Source: Fischerella sp. (lineage in GTDB: Bacteria > Cyanobacteriota > Cyanobacteriia > Cyanobacteriales > Nostocaceae). From it: a stretch of DNA of 8,248 nt. Where the stretch lies: positions 1 to 8,248 of the forward strand of contig JANZYY010000210.1 of NCBI GenBank assembly GCA_026419705.1. The letters run 5' to 3'. A program made the translations under genes and the position numbers. This document shows, one piece after another, positions 1-6,519 of this stretch. The notes under the pieces are model-generated. The model saw nothing but the letters and a program-made list of their open reading frames with translations. It searched no databases and was not told the DNA's origin. The first letter of the stretch is position 1. Each line of letters starts with the position of its first letter.

Positions 1-1
1 G

Positions 2-700
2 ATCAGCATTAATGTTTTAGATGACTCCGCCTCCAGGCAACTAGTAGCCGAGATGATGATCTTAGCCGGTGAAGTAGCCGCTCGTTACGGTCAAATTCAC
101 AATATTCCCCTACCCTTTCGCGGTCAGCCACAACCCGAGCTACCGCCGGAAGAGGAGTTAACTCAGCTACCAGCAGGCTTTGTGCGTGCTTGTGCAATGC
201 GCCGCTGCATGCCTAAAAGCGAAATGAGCATCACACCTGTACGTCACGCCGGTTTGGGTTTAGATACCTATACTCAAGCCACTTCTCCCATTCGCCGCTA
301 CAGTGACTTGCTAACTCACTTTCAACTGAAAGCACACTTACGAGGTGATGTTTTACCGTTCTCAGCCGAACAACTCAAAGAAGTGATGATGAGTGTCAGC
401 ACCGTTACCCAAGAAGTGACAATGGTAGAACGGCAAACTAATAGATATTGGGCATTAGAATATCTGCGCCGCAACCCAGAAAAAATTTGGCATGCAACAG
501 TGCTGATGTGGTTGAGAGAAGATAGCGGGTTAGCACTAATTCTTTTAGAAGATTTGGGCTTGCAGTTACCAATGTCTTTCCGGCGTTCTGTAAATCTAGG
601 GGAACAAGTTTTAGTGAAAGTTTCCCACGCCGATCCGCAAAAAGACGTGATTCAGTTTCAGGAAGTAATTTATCAAGAAGCGCAGGCTGCGGCGAATTGA
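2..700 (+). CDS. RNase II/RNase R-family 3'-5' exoribonuclease, C-terminal part (5' truncated by window edge)
   Basis: The frame is open from base 2, giving 232 visible residues before TGA at 698-700; the gene starts upstream of the window. The first in-frame ATG at 53 is internal, because the codons before it (ending DSASRQLVAE) read naturally into the RNB domain. The diagnostic RNase II-family block, TSPIRRYSD, lies at 281-307, preceded by HAGLGLDTYTQA. The last roughly 75 residues, after the helical ERQTNRYWALEYL segment, fit a C-terminal S1-like RNA-binding domain. Members of this family degrade single-stranded RNA processively from the 3' end in the cytoplasm, using a metal site built from aspartates in the N-terminal half of the RNB domain; that half is outside the window, so catalytic competence cannot be judged. 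Whether it is RNase II or RNase R type is unresolved. No obvious terminator with a T-run follows. Confidence 0.93.
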   Translation: MSINVLDDSASRQLVAEMMILAGEVAARYGQIHNIPLPFRGQPQPELPPEEELTQLPAGFVRACAMRRCMPKSEMSITPVRHAGLGLDTYTQATSPIRRYSDLLTHFQLKAHLRGDVLPFSAEQLKEVMMSVSTVTQEVTMVERQTNRYWALEYLRRNPEKIWHATVLMWLREDSGLALILLEDLGLQLPMSFRRSVNLGEQVLVKVSHADPQKDVIQFQEVIYQEAQAAAN

Positions 701-742
701 AAGAGTCAAGGATCCACAGTAGCCCTTTGGTGGTGCAATACT

Positions 743-820
743 AAACAATAAATTTTCTTCGTGTCTTGGTGTCTATGTGGTGAAACAATAAATTTTATTG
801 AACCACCAAGGCACTAAAAA
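743..820. repeat. Imperfect palindromic intergenic repeat with an internal hairpin and 14-bp direct repeat
   Basis: Two exact copies of AAACAATAAATTTT lie at 743-756 and 783-796. The second sits at the tip of a hairpin: CAATAAA (786-792) pairs with TTTATTG (794-800) around a single T. Outside this, 766-781 pairs with 802-817 at 12 of 16 positions plus two G-T wobbles. The arms carry the motif GTGTCTTGGTG and its counterpart CCACCAAGGCAC, which resemble the ACCACGAAGACACGAAG-type palindromes scattered between genes in filamentous cyanobacteria (from memory, not searched). It lies between the exoribonuclease and chelatase genes. There is no T-run after the stem on the plus strand, so it is not a typical intrinsic terminator for the upstream gene. 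A degenerate, non-autonomous repeat is the best description. Confidence 0.65.
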
Positions 821-901
821 AACATTGTTCATCTGCCCACCTAAAAAGACATCTTTACCCTGAGAGCGAATTTAGAATAAATAAGAAAGTTAAATTCACT
901 C

Positions 902-906
902 AAGGA
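902..906 (+). promoter_or_regulatory. AAGGA ribosome-binding-like motif unusually close to the chelatase start
   Basis: AAGGA at 902-906 leaves only one base before the ATG at 908, much less than the usual 5-9 bases. No other ATG, GTG or TTG occurs in frame between the upstream stop (TAA, 878-880) and 908, and the protein's N-terminus reads well from this Met, so the start is kept. Either initiation does not use this motif, or it is a chance match. A TAGAAT hexamer at 873-878 could be a -10 box, but no convincing -35 accompanies it. Confidence 0.3.
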
Positions 907-907
907 C

Positions 908-3900
908 ATGAAACGCATCGTCTTGATTGCAGGGTTTGAATCTTTCAACGCCGACTTGTATCGAAAAGCGGCCGATTTGGCGATCGCAAGTTGTCCAGAG
1001 TTGGATATTCGAGTGTTTAGCGATCGCGACATTACTAGCAAGCGTGCGGAGGTAGAAGCAGCACTTGCTGGCGCTGACGTGTTTTTTGGCAGTTTGATAT
1101 TTGATTATGACCAAGTTTTGTGGTTGCGCGATCGCCTCAGCCAAATCCCTATTCGTCTGATCTTTGAGTCTGCATTAGAATTGCTGAGTCTTAACAAGCT
1201 GGGTGCTTTTGCCATTGGTGACAAACCCAAAGGTATGCCCAAACCAGTCAAGTTCATTCTCGACAAATTCAGCCAAGGACGAGAAGAAGACAGATTAGCA
1301 GGTTATATTAGCTTTCTAAAAATAGGACCAAAACTGTTAAAGTTTGTGCCAGTGCAAAAAGTTCAAGATTTACGCAACTGGTTAATTATTTATAGTTACT
1401 GGAACGCTGGCGGTTCAGAAAACGTTGCGGCTTTATTCTGGACACTGGCAGAAAAATACTTAGGCATAAAAGTCGGTGATATTCCCCCACCCGTCGAAAC
1501 CCCCAACATGGGGTTACTCCATCCCGATGATCAAGGGTTTTTTGAATCTCCTAAAGCATATCTGGAGTGGTATCAAAAATCTTGTAGAGACACGCCATGG
1601 CGGGTTTCTACAAAGCCAGTTGTGGGAATTCTCCTCTACCGCAAGCATGTCATCACTAAACAACCTTACATTAACCAACTAATTCGTTGTTTTGATGAAG
1701 CTGGTTTAATCCCCCTACCTATTTTTATCAACGGTGTGGAAGGACACATCGCTGTCCGTGATTGGATGACAAGCGACTACGAAATCCAGCAACGCCAACA
1801 GGGTAATGTTGAAATAGCCTCCCTTTCCAGCGATGCAGTGAAAGTGGATGCAATTGTCTCGACTATTGGTTTTCCCTTGGTTGGTGGTCCTGCTGGTTCG
1901 ATGGAAGCAGGGCGACAAGTGGAAGTAGCAAAACGTATCCTCGCCGCTAAAAATGTTCCGTACATCGTTGCTGCCCCTCTGTTAATTCAGGATATTTACT
2001 CGTGGACGCGCCAAGGTATCGGTGGCTTGCAAAGTGTAGTTTTATACGCTTTACCAGAACTAGACGGGGCGATCGACACTGTCCCCCTTGGTGGTTTGGT
2101 AGGAGAAAACATCTATCTGGTTCCCGAAAGGGTGCAACGTTTAATTGGCAGGGTGAAAAGTTGGGTAAATCTGCGGCAAAAACCTGTATCTGAAAGAAAA
2201 ATCGCCATTATTCTCTATGGATTTCCACCTGGTTACGGTGCAGTCGGAACAGCAGCCTTGTTAAACGTACCGCGCAGTCTTCTCAAATTCCTGCAAGCAC
2301 TCAAAGATCAAGGCTACAGCGTTGGTGATTTACCTGAAGACGGGGAAGAGTTGATTCGGCAGGTGAAAGAAGCGGATGAACCGAGATCGACAGATGGAGA
2401 ACTTGCTGGTGAGGTGATGGGGAGAACCACTACCCCTACTGTTAATGCTAAAACCCTCGAAAAATGGTTGGGATATCTCCGCACCTCCCGCATAGAAAAG
2501 CAATGGAAATCTCTCACGGGTACTGGCATTAAAACCTATGGCGATGAATTCCATATTGGTGGCGTACAGCTAGGGAATATCTGGATTGGTGTACAACCAC
2601 CTTTGGGGATACAAGGCGATCCGATGCGGTTAATGTTTGAACGAGATTTAACACCTCATCCCCAGTATGCCGCTTTCTACAAATGGTTACAAAATCAGTT
2701 TCAAGCTGATGCTGTAGTTCACTTTGGCATGCATGGCACGGTAGAATGGTTACCTGGTTCGCCTTTGGGAAATACGGGTTATTCTTGGTCTGATATTTTA
2801 TTAGGAGATTTGCCCAATCTATATATATATGCGGCGAATAATCCTTCCGAATCGATTTTGGCGAAACGTCGTGGTTACGGGGTGTTGATTTCCCACAACG
2901 TACCGCCCTATGGTCGTGCAGGTTTGTATAAAGAATTGGTGGTGCTGCGGGATTTAATTTCGGAGTATCGCGAAGATCCAGAAAAGAATTATGCCCTTAA
3001 GGAAGCAATTTCTAAAAAGATTGTTGATACTGGTTTAGATGCGGATTGTCCATTTGAGGATGCAAGACGTTTGGGTATTCCTTTTACTCCGGAAAATATC
3101 CGCATGTTTAGCGCTCATGCTTTTAATGATTATCTGGTGAAGTTGTACGAGTATTTGCAAGTTTTGGAAAATAGGTTGTTTTCTTCTGGGTTGCATACGT
3201 TGGGTGAAGCGCCAAATGAGGAGGAAATGGCGGCGTATTTGGAGGCTTATTTTGGAAATGAACCGCCAAGACGCCAAGATCGCCAAGAGGAGGAATTGGC
3301 AGTTAGAAATTTGTTGATGCAAACTACTGATGAGTTGACGAATTTGTTGCGCGGTTTGAATGGGGAGTATATTCCGCCTGCACCTGGTGGTGATTTATTA
3401 CGAGATGGTCCTGGTGTGTTACCTACGGGTAGGAATATTCATGCTTTAGATCCTTATAGAATGCCTTCGCCCGCAGCGTATGAACGGGGAAGGCAAATCG
3501 GTCAACAAATTATTGCTCAGCATCTGCAAGAACATGGGAAATATCCAGAAACTGTGGCGGTGATGCTATGGGGTTTGGATGCGATTAAAACTAAGGGTGA
3601 ATCTCTGGGTATTCTGTTGGAATTGGTTGGGGCGGAACCGGTCAAAGAAGGTACTGGGCGAATTGTTCGTTATGAGTTAAAACCTTTGGCGGAGGTGGGA
3701 CATCCTCGTATTGATGTGTTGGGGAATTTGTCTGGTATTTTCCGCGATAGTTTTGTCAATATCATCGAGTTGTTGGATGATTTGTTTTTACGGGCAGCTG
3801 AGGCCGATGAACCGGAAGACCAGAATTTTATTAGAAAACACGCTTTGGCGTTGAAGACACAAGGGGTGGAGAATGCATCTGCAAGGTTGTTTTCTAATCC

Positions 3901-4600
3901 AGCAGGTGATTTTGGTTCGCTGGTAAATGACCGCGTCACTGACGGTAATTGGGAATCTGGCGATGAGTTGGGGAATACTTGGCAAAGTCGCAATGTCTTT
4001 AGTTATGGCAGGCAAGATAAAGGTCAAGCCAGACCAGAAGTCCTAAATCAGTTGTTAAAGACGAGCGATCGCATTGTCCAAGAAATTGATTCGGTAGAAT
4101 ACGGTTTGACCGATATTCAAGAATATTATGCCAATACGGGCGGTTTGAAGAAGGCGGCGGAAAAAATCCGCGGTAAAAAAGTTACAGCTAGCTTTGTCGA
4201 AAGTTTCTCGAAAGACACTACACCCCGCAAATTAGATGATTTGCTGCGGATGGAATATCGTACCAAGCTGCTAAATCCTAAATGGGCAGAAGCAATGGTA
4301 ACTCAAGGTTCTGGTGGTGCGTTTGAAATCTCGCAGCGCATGACAGCATTGATTGGTTGGGGCGGTACTGCGGATTTTACTGATAATTGGGTATATGAAC
4401 AAGCAGCAGATACGTATGCTCTAGATCCAGAGATGGCGGAGAAATTGCGAAAAGCAAACCCAGAAGCTTTTCGGAATATAGTCGGGAGGATGTTAGAAGC
4501 ACATGGACGAGGCTTTTGGCAAACCAGTGAGGAAAAGTTGCAGAAGCTGCGCGATTTGTATGAGTTGACGGATGAGGAATTGGAAGGTGTGACCGTTTAA
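908..4600 (+). CDS. Magnesium chelatase subunit H (ChlH/BchH/CobN) family protein; divergent H-type paralogue, possibly a cobaltochelatase large subunit
   Basis: This 1230-residue protein is the porphyrin- or corrin-binding large subunit of a class I metal chelatase, which works with ChlI/ChlD-type AAA+ ATPases to insert Mg2+ into protoporphyrin IX or Co2+ into hydrogenobyrinate-type corrins. Residues 1 to about 155 match the ChlH N-terminal domain style. The core carries HFGMHGTVEWLPG (605-617) and YAANNPSE then AKRRGYG (641-658), the family's signature region. Later come GEYIPPAPGGDLLRDGP and TGRNIHALDPYRMPSP, and the C-terminus has NPEAFRNIVGRMLEAHGRGFW. Compared with canonical cyanobacterial ChlH as I remember it (about 1330 residues, with FGTHGSLEFMPG), this protein is about 100 residues shorter, begins MKRIVLIAGFE and has the more CobN-like EWLPG, while AANNPSE and AKRRGY are ChlH-like. 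The family is certain; magnesium versus cobalt specificity is not, so no symbol is given. Residues 785-795 are encoded by a repeat-like sequence. The gene stands alone, convergent with its downstream neighbour. Confidence 0.93.
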   Translation: MKRIVLIAGFESFNADLYRKAADLAIASCPELDIRVFSDRDITSKRAEVEAALAGADVFFGSLIFDYDQVLWLRDRLSQIPIRLIFESALELLSLNKLGAFAIGDKPKGMPKPVKFILDKFSQGREEDRLAGYISFLKIGPKLLKFVPVQKVQDLRNWLIIYSYWNAGGSENVAALFWTLAEKYLGIKVGDIPPPVETPNMGLLHPDDQGFFESPKAYLEWYQKSCRDTPWRVSTKPVVGILLYRKHVITKQPYINQLIRCFDEAGLIPLPIFINGVEGHIAVRDWMTSDYEIQQRQQGNVEIASLSSDAVKVDAIVSTIGFPLVGGPAGSMEAGRQVEVAKRILAAKNVPYIVAAPLLIQDIYSWTRQGIGGLQSVVLYALPELDGAIDTVPLGGLVGENIYLVPERVQRLIGRVKSWVNLRQKPVSERKIAIILYGFPPGYGAVGTAALLNVPRSLLKFLQALKDQGYSVGDLPEDGEELIRQVKEADEPRSTDGELAGEVMGRTTTPTVNAKTLEKWLGYLRTSRIEKQWKSLTGTGIKTYGDEFHIGGVQLGNIWIGVQPPLGIQGDPMRLMFERDLTPHPQYAAFYKWLQNQFQADAVVHFGMHGTVEWLPGSPLGNTGYSWSDILLGDLPNLYIYAANNPSESILAKRRGYGVLISHNVPPYGRAGLYKELVVLRDLISEYREDPEKNYALKEAISKKIVDTGLDADCPFEDARRLGIPFTPENIRMFSAHAFNDYLVKLYEYLQVLENRLFSSGLHTLGEAPNEEEMAAYLEAYFGNEPPRRQDRQEEELAVRNLLMQTTDELTNLLRGLNGEYIPPAPGGDLLRDGPGVLPTGRNIHALDPYRMPSPAAYERGRQIGQQIIAQHLQEHGKYPETVAVMLWGLDAIKTKGESLGILLELVGAEPVKEGTGRIVRYELKPLAEVGHPRIDVLGNLSGIFRDSFVNIIELLDDLFLRAAEADEPEDQNFIRKHALALKTQGVENASARLFSNPAGDFGSLVNDRVTDGNWESGDELGNTWQSRNVFSYGRQDKGQARPEVLNQLLKTSDRIVQEIDSVEYGLTDIQEYYANTGGLKKAAEKIRGKKVTASFVESFSKDTTPRKLDDLLRMEYRTKLLNPKWAEAMVTQGSGGAFEISQRMTALIGWGGTADFTDNWVYEQAADTYALDPEMAEKLRKANPEAFRNIVGRMLEAHGRGFWQTSEEKLQKLRDLYELTDEELEGVTV
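980..1135. repeat. Cluster of three HIP1 octamers (GCGATCGC) in the 5' end of the chelatase gene
   Basis: GCGATCGC occurs at 980-987, 1020-1027 and 1128-1135. Five more copies lie at 4065, 4823, 6117, 6157 and 7144. HIP1 is the hyper-abundant palindrome of many cyanobacterial genomes and is the best single taxonomic marker here. The density in this stretch, three in 156 bases, is high, but these copies are simply part of the coding sequence. Confidence 0.85.
3261..3290. repeat. Repeat-like CGCCAAGA triplication inside the chelatase reading frame
   Basis: CGCCAAGA occurs three times at 3264-3271, 3272-3279 and 3281-3288, preceded by AAC. It encodes chelatase residues 785-795, a hydrophilic EPPRRQDRQEE stretch in the linker between YFGN and LAVRNLL. 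Its start, AACCGCCAAGACGC, matches AACCACCAAGGCAC of the intergenic palindrome at 801-814 in 11 of 14 positions, and resembles the opposite arm read on the other strand. The frame is undisturbed. I infer that it derives from the same repeat family and inserted or replaced sequence without breaking the frame; a coincidental low-complexity linker is the alternative. Confidence 0.55.
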
Positions 4601-4673
4601 AAAATTGGGGTGCGTTACACTGAGACCGGCTCTGGGAAATTGTATCGTCTCATCGTTGAAATCACTAGAAATG

Positions 4674-5588
4674 CTATTGTATTTCGCGCTTGGGCACAGC
4701 AACATTTTTCAGCACACTCATTGGTCCATGTTTTTTGAGAATTTGCATTTGCTGCTCGTTTCGTACAAACATAGTACCAGCAAATCCCAAGGAGTTTACT
4801 GGTATAGACTCGAAACACTCCCGCGATCGCGGCACAACCAACATCCATTCTCGTGTCACTAAAAGATTGTAAGCCCTAGATTGTTGATTGTTTTCTAAGC
4901 CTACTGCCTGTAGCAGAGAATGATAACACTCTAGCGTTACAGCAGCAGCTGAAAATGAAGATTGTTCCCAGCAACAATCTAAGGTTGCGAAAGCATTTAC
5001 AAAAGGAAATTCTGGTATAGTTGCAATTGAGTGATGAAATTGGGCAGATTTTAATAAAGGTTCAATCGGTAACCGCACTCCAGTAGGTGTCAGTGGTAAA
5101 GGCACTAGTTGCAAGTGCTTGTGTCGCTGACTAGCACCAGCAATCTTGCCAGAGTTGTAAAATGCCAAACCATCGAATTGGCTCATACATGCCCACATAG
5201 CGGCAAAATCTTCTAAAGTCAGCAAGCTTTCTTGTTCTTCAAAGACACGGGTAATTAGTAGCAGGTGATAGTCGACAACGTTGTATTTGTTCAATATACA
5301 TACATGGGTATCAGAAATGTCTGCTACAAATAAATCTTGCTCGTAGGGAAGAAAGGGATTGAAATCCCCTTGACAAGCGGCGCTTTGTTTTTCTTGGTTG
5401 CTCTTAGCTTCATCCTTACGAACCAAGTTAGACGCTATCCGCACCAGGAAGCAAACACCATTCTGTTCTATAAATTCAGATTCCGTCGGTATTGACATCA
5501 GTGCGCCGCATTGCCGAGCATGCTCTGTTTGCTCCTTGATTTTTGTCCAGAAAGTGCCAGCCTTGAGCAATATTTTTCCCTGTGTCAT
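4674..5588 (-). CDS. ATP adenylyltransferase / Ap4A phosphorylase-like protein (HIT/GalT superfamily)
   Basis: The 304-residue product resembles the yeast Apa1/Apa2 family, which splits diadenosine tetraphosphate with phosphate into ATP and ADP, or runs the reverse adenylyl transfer. The key motif is GASQRHKHLQLVPLP (151-165): H156-x-H158-x-Q160 is the histidine-triad form with a terminal Gln that marks nucleotidyl transferases rather than hydrolases, H158 being the expected nucleophile. Upstream, LNKYNVVDYHLLLITR (99-114) fits the conserved nucleotide-binding strand of the N-terminal Ap4A phosphorylase domain, and the C-terminal part (about 185-304, with YNLLVTREWMLVVPRS) fits the Ap4A_phos C-terminal domain. 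Length agrees with the roughly 300-320 usual in this family. The start ATG (5586-5588) has no clear Shine-Dalgarno motif; MTQGKILLKAGTFW is a plausible N-terminus. It is convergent with the chelatase, with 73 bases between the stops, and divergent from the Rieske gene. Cytosolic; no signal peptide or membrane segment. Confidence 0.9.
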   Translation of the reverse strand: MTQGKILLKAGTFWTKIKEQTEHARQCGALMSIPTESEFIEQNGVCFLVRIASNLVRKDEAKSNQEKQSAACQGDFNPFLPYEQDLFVADISDTHVCILNKYNVVDYHLLLITRVFEEQESLLTLEDFAAMWACMSQFDGLAFYNSGKIAGASQRHKHLQLVPLPLTPTGVRLPIEPLLKSAQFHHSIATIPEFPFVNAFATLDCCWEQSSFSAAAVTLECYHSLLQAVGLENNQQSRAYNLLVTREWMLVVPRSRECFESIPVNSLGFAGTMFVRNEQQMQILKKHGPMSVLKNVAVPKREIQ

Positions 5589-5610
5589 GTGTTTATTTTT
5601 GAGGCTTAAA

Positions 5611-5638
5611 TCTATAGCCTGTTAATTGTAGAATACAA
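5611..5638 (-). promoter_or_regulatory. Possible sigma70-type promoter for the Ap4A phosphorylase-like gene
   Basis: Read on the minus strand, TTGTAT (complement of 5633-5638) is followed after 16 bases by TATAGA (complement of 5611-5616), leaving about 20 bases to the ATG. The hexamers are moderate matches to the bacterial consensus and the spacing is acceptable. The AT-rich background makes chance matches common. Confidence 0.3.
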
Positions 5639-5737
5639 AATTACTGACTATTTTTTATCGCTACTTTGGCTATTCAGACAAAGATCTAATTGCCCACTGC
5701 CTTGCTAAAAACTGGCTAATTAAGAGAGGAAATCTTT

Positions 5738-6091
5738 ATGAGTTGGACACAGGTTCTTTCAGCTGACGCACTTTCTCCTGGTGCGCGACAAGTAGTAAAA
5801 GTTGGCAACCGCAGTATACTGCTTGTGAATCACGAAGGCCAGCTTTATGCGGTAGAAAACGCCTGTCCTCACCTGAAATTGCCTCTAAAAAAAGGTAAAA
5901 TTACCCCAGATGGGGCGATTGTTTGCCCTTGGCATCGCAGTGCTTTTGACCTGCGTACTGGTGAAGCCAAAGAGTGGATCGCCTGGCCTCCAATTGTTGG
6001 TAAGGCAATGAGTGTAGTGTCACCACAGAAGCCACTGTCAGTTTTTCCTATTCGTGTGGAGGCAGGAAATATCTGGATTGATGTAGAATAG
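5738..6091 (+). CDS. Small stand-alone Rieske [2Fe-2S] ferredoxin-type protein
   Basis: This 117-residue protein is a single Rieske domain. The cluster ligands are visible as C43-P-H45 and C63-P-W-H66, with 17 residues between the two boxes, followed by SAFDLRTGEAKEW, typical of the Rieske fold in soluble ferredoxins and oxygenase components. It is expected to bind one [2Fe-2S] cluster through two Cys and two His and to carry electrons to an unknown oxygenase or reductase partner. There is no signal peptide or transmembrane helix, so it is not a cytochrome b6f Rieske subunit, which would have an N-terminal anchor. Length is normal for a NirD- or BphF-like ferredoxin. GAGAGGA at 5724-5730 is a good ribosome-binding site seven bases before the ATG. 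No partner enzyme gene is adjacent; a strong terminator follows at once, so it is probably transcribed alone. Confidence 0.92.
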   Translation: MSWTQVLSADALSPGARQVVKVGNRSILLVNHEGQLYAVENACPHLKLPLKKGKITPDGAIVCPWHRSAFDLRTGEAKEWIAWPPIVGKAMSVVSPQKPLSVFPIRVEAGNIWIDVE

Positions 6092-6111
6092 TCTGTCCTT
6101 GCATATTTTAA

Positions 6112-6176
6112 AGTCAGCGATCGCTAACTGTGAAAGTGGTACACAACTGTTCAACGGCGATCGCTGGCTCTTTTTT
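6112..6176 (+). terminator. Intrinsic terminator of the Rieske gene, with a stem formed by two HIP1 sites
   Basis: AGTCAGCGATCGCT (6112-6125) pairs with GGCGATCGCTGGCT (6156-6169): 12 Watson-Crick pairs and two G-T wobbles in 14. One C and then six T (6171-6176) follow. The loop is long, 30 bases, and contains two direct AACTGT copies (6126-6131 and 6145-6150). The stem, GC content, T-run and position just after the stop at 6091 all suit rho-independent termination. Each arm contains a complete GCGATCGC octamer. Confidence 0.7.
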
Positions 6177-6218
6177 GTTAAAAATAAAATCCAATTGACT
6201 GTTGCTGGGTGCAATTTT

Positions 6219-6320
6219 ATACCGTTTCTCCCAAAAATGACTACAAATGCTCTTGGTTGGTAGTGAGTACTTAAGTACTCACTACCAACTATGTGCAGTT
6301 CTATTTTTGAGAATTGGTAT
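6219..6320. mobile_element. MITE-like palindromic element of about 102 bp with a perfect 34-bp core palindrome
   Basis: The core, 6256-6289, is a perfect palindrome without spacer: GTTGGTAGTGAGTACTT (6256-6272) is followed directly by its reverse complement (6273-6289). Outside it, a second inverted pair marks the likely ends. ATACC-GT-TTCTC-CC-AAAAAT at 6219-6238 matches the reverse complement of 6303-6320, ATACC-AA-TTCTC-AAAAAT, at 16 of 18 bases with one 2-base insertion. There is no reading frame of note and no clear target-site duplication. A short non-coding element with inverted ends suits a MITE mobilised in trans by a transposase encoded elsewhere. A regulatory palindrome or bidirectional transcription end are alternatives. 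The exact boundaries are inferred. Confidence 0.6.
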
Positions 6321-6360
6321 TACTTTCGATCGGATTACTGAACCAACAACGGTGCAACAA

Positions 6361-6431
6361 AGGGCTTTTGATTTACTGGGTGTTTGCTGATTTGTACCCA
6401 GTAACGGCTGATTTATTATACCAAAAGCCCC
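6361..6431. repeat. Nested inverted repeat (two 9-bp stems) in the intergenic region
   Basis: GGGCTTTTG (6362-6370) pairs exactly with CAAAAGCCC (6422-6430), and inside it TTACTGGGT (6373-6381) pairs exactly with ACCCAGTAA (6396-6404), closing a 14-base loop. The two stems are separated by 2 bases on the left and 17 on the right. GCTGATTT occurs twice, at 6386-6393 and 6407-6414. There is no T-run on either side, so this is not a standard terminator. It could be a structured RNA, a protein-binding site or an eroded repeat; I do not recognise a named family. Confidence 0.5.
6415..6423 (-). promoter_or_regulatory. Extended -10-like motif on the minus strand inside the nested inverted repeat
   Basis: Read on the minus strand, this is TGGTATAAT, a TATAAT box preceded by TG and one base, the form that can work without a good -35. 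Transcription from it would start near 6408 and immediately make the TTACTGGGT/ACCCAGTAA hairpin, running leftward away from the small ORF and into the MITE-like element. No gene is seen on that strand before the Ap4A gene, so any product would be a short non-coding RNA. The prediction rests on sequence only. Confidence 0.3.
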
Positions 6432-6519
6432 TCTACGCATAAACTACACTTTCTTGCGACTTGGTACAGGCTAAACCGTACTGACTCGCTATTAATTAAG
6501 CATTCAAGTGCACGCGGGA

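Noticed and set aside
53..700. ATG at 53 as the real start of the exoribonuclease
   Set aside because: The upstream codons are open to the window edge and encode residues continuous with the RNB domain; a start here would delete the catalytic region.
3035..3322. 95-codon minus-strand frame and other antisense frames within the chelatase gene
   Set aside because: They are shadows of the strongly supported plus-strand gene and show no protein-family features.
4621..4652. TGAGAC/GTCTCA inverted repeat between the convergent chelatase and Ap4A genes, as a terminator
   Set aside because: Only 6 bp of stem with a 20-base loop and no T-run on either strand; too weak to call.
4605..4862. 85-codon plus-strand frame after the chelatase gene
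   Set aside because: It lies almost wholly antisense to the 3' end of the well-supported Ap4A phosphorylase-like gene and its product has no recognisable features.
5628..5641. Possible NtcA-type GTA-N8-TAC operator between the divergent Ap4A and Rieske genes
   Set aside because: GTA is present at 5628 but the bases at the required spacing are AAA, not TAC.
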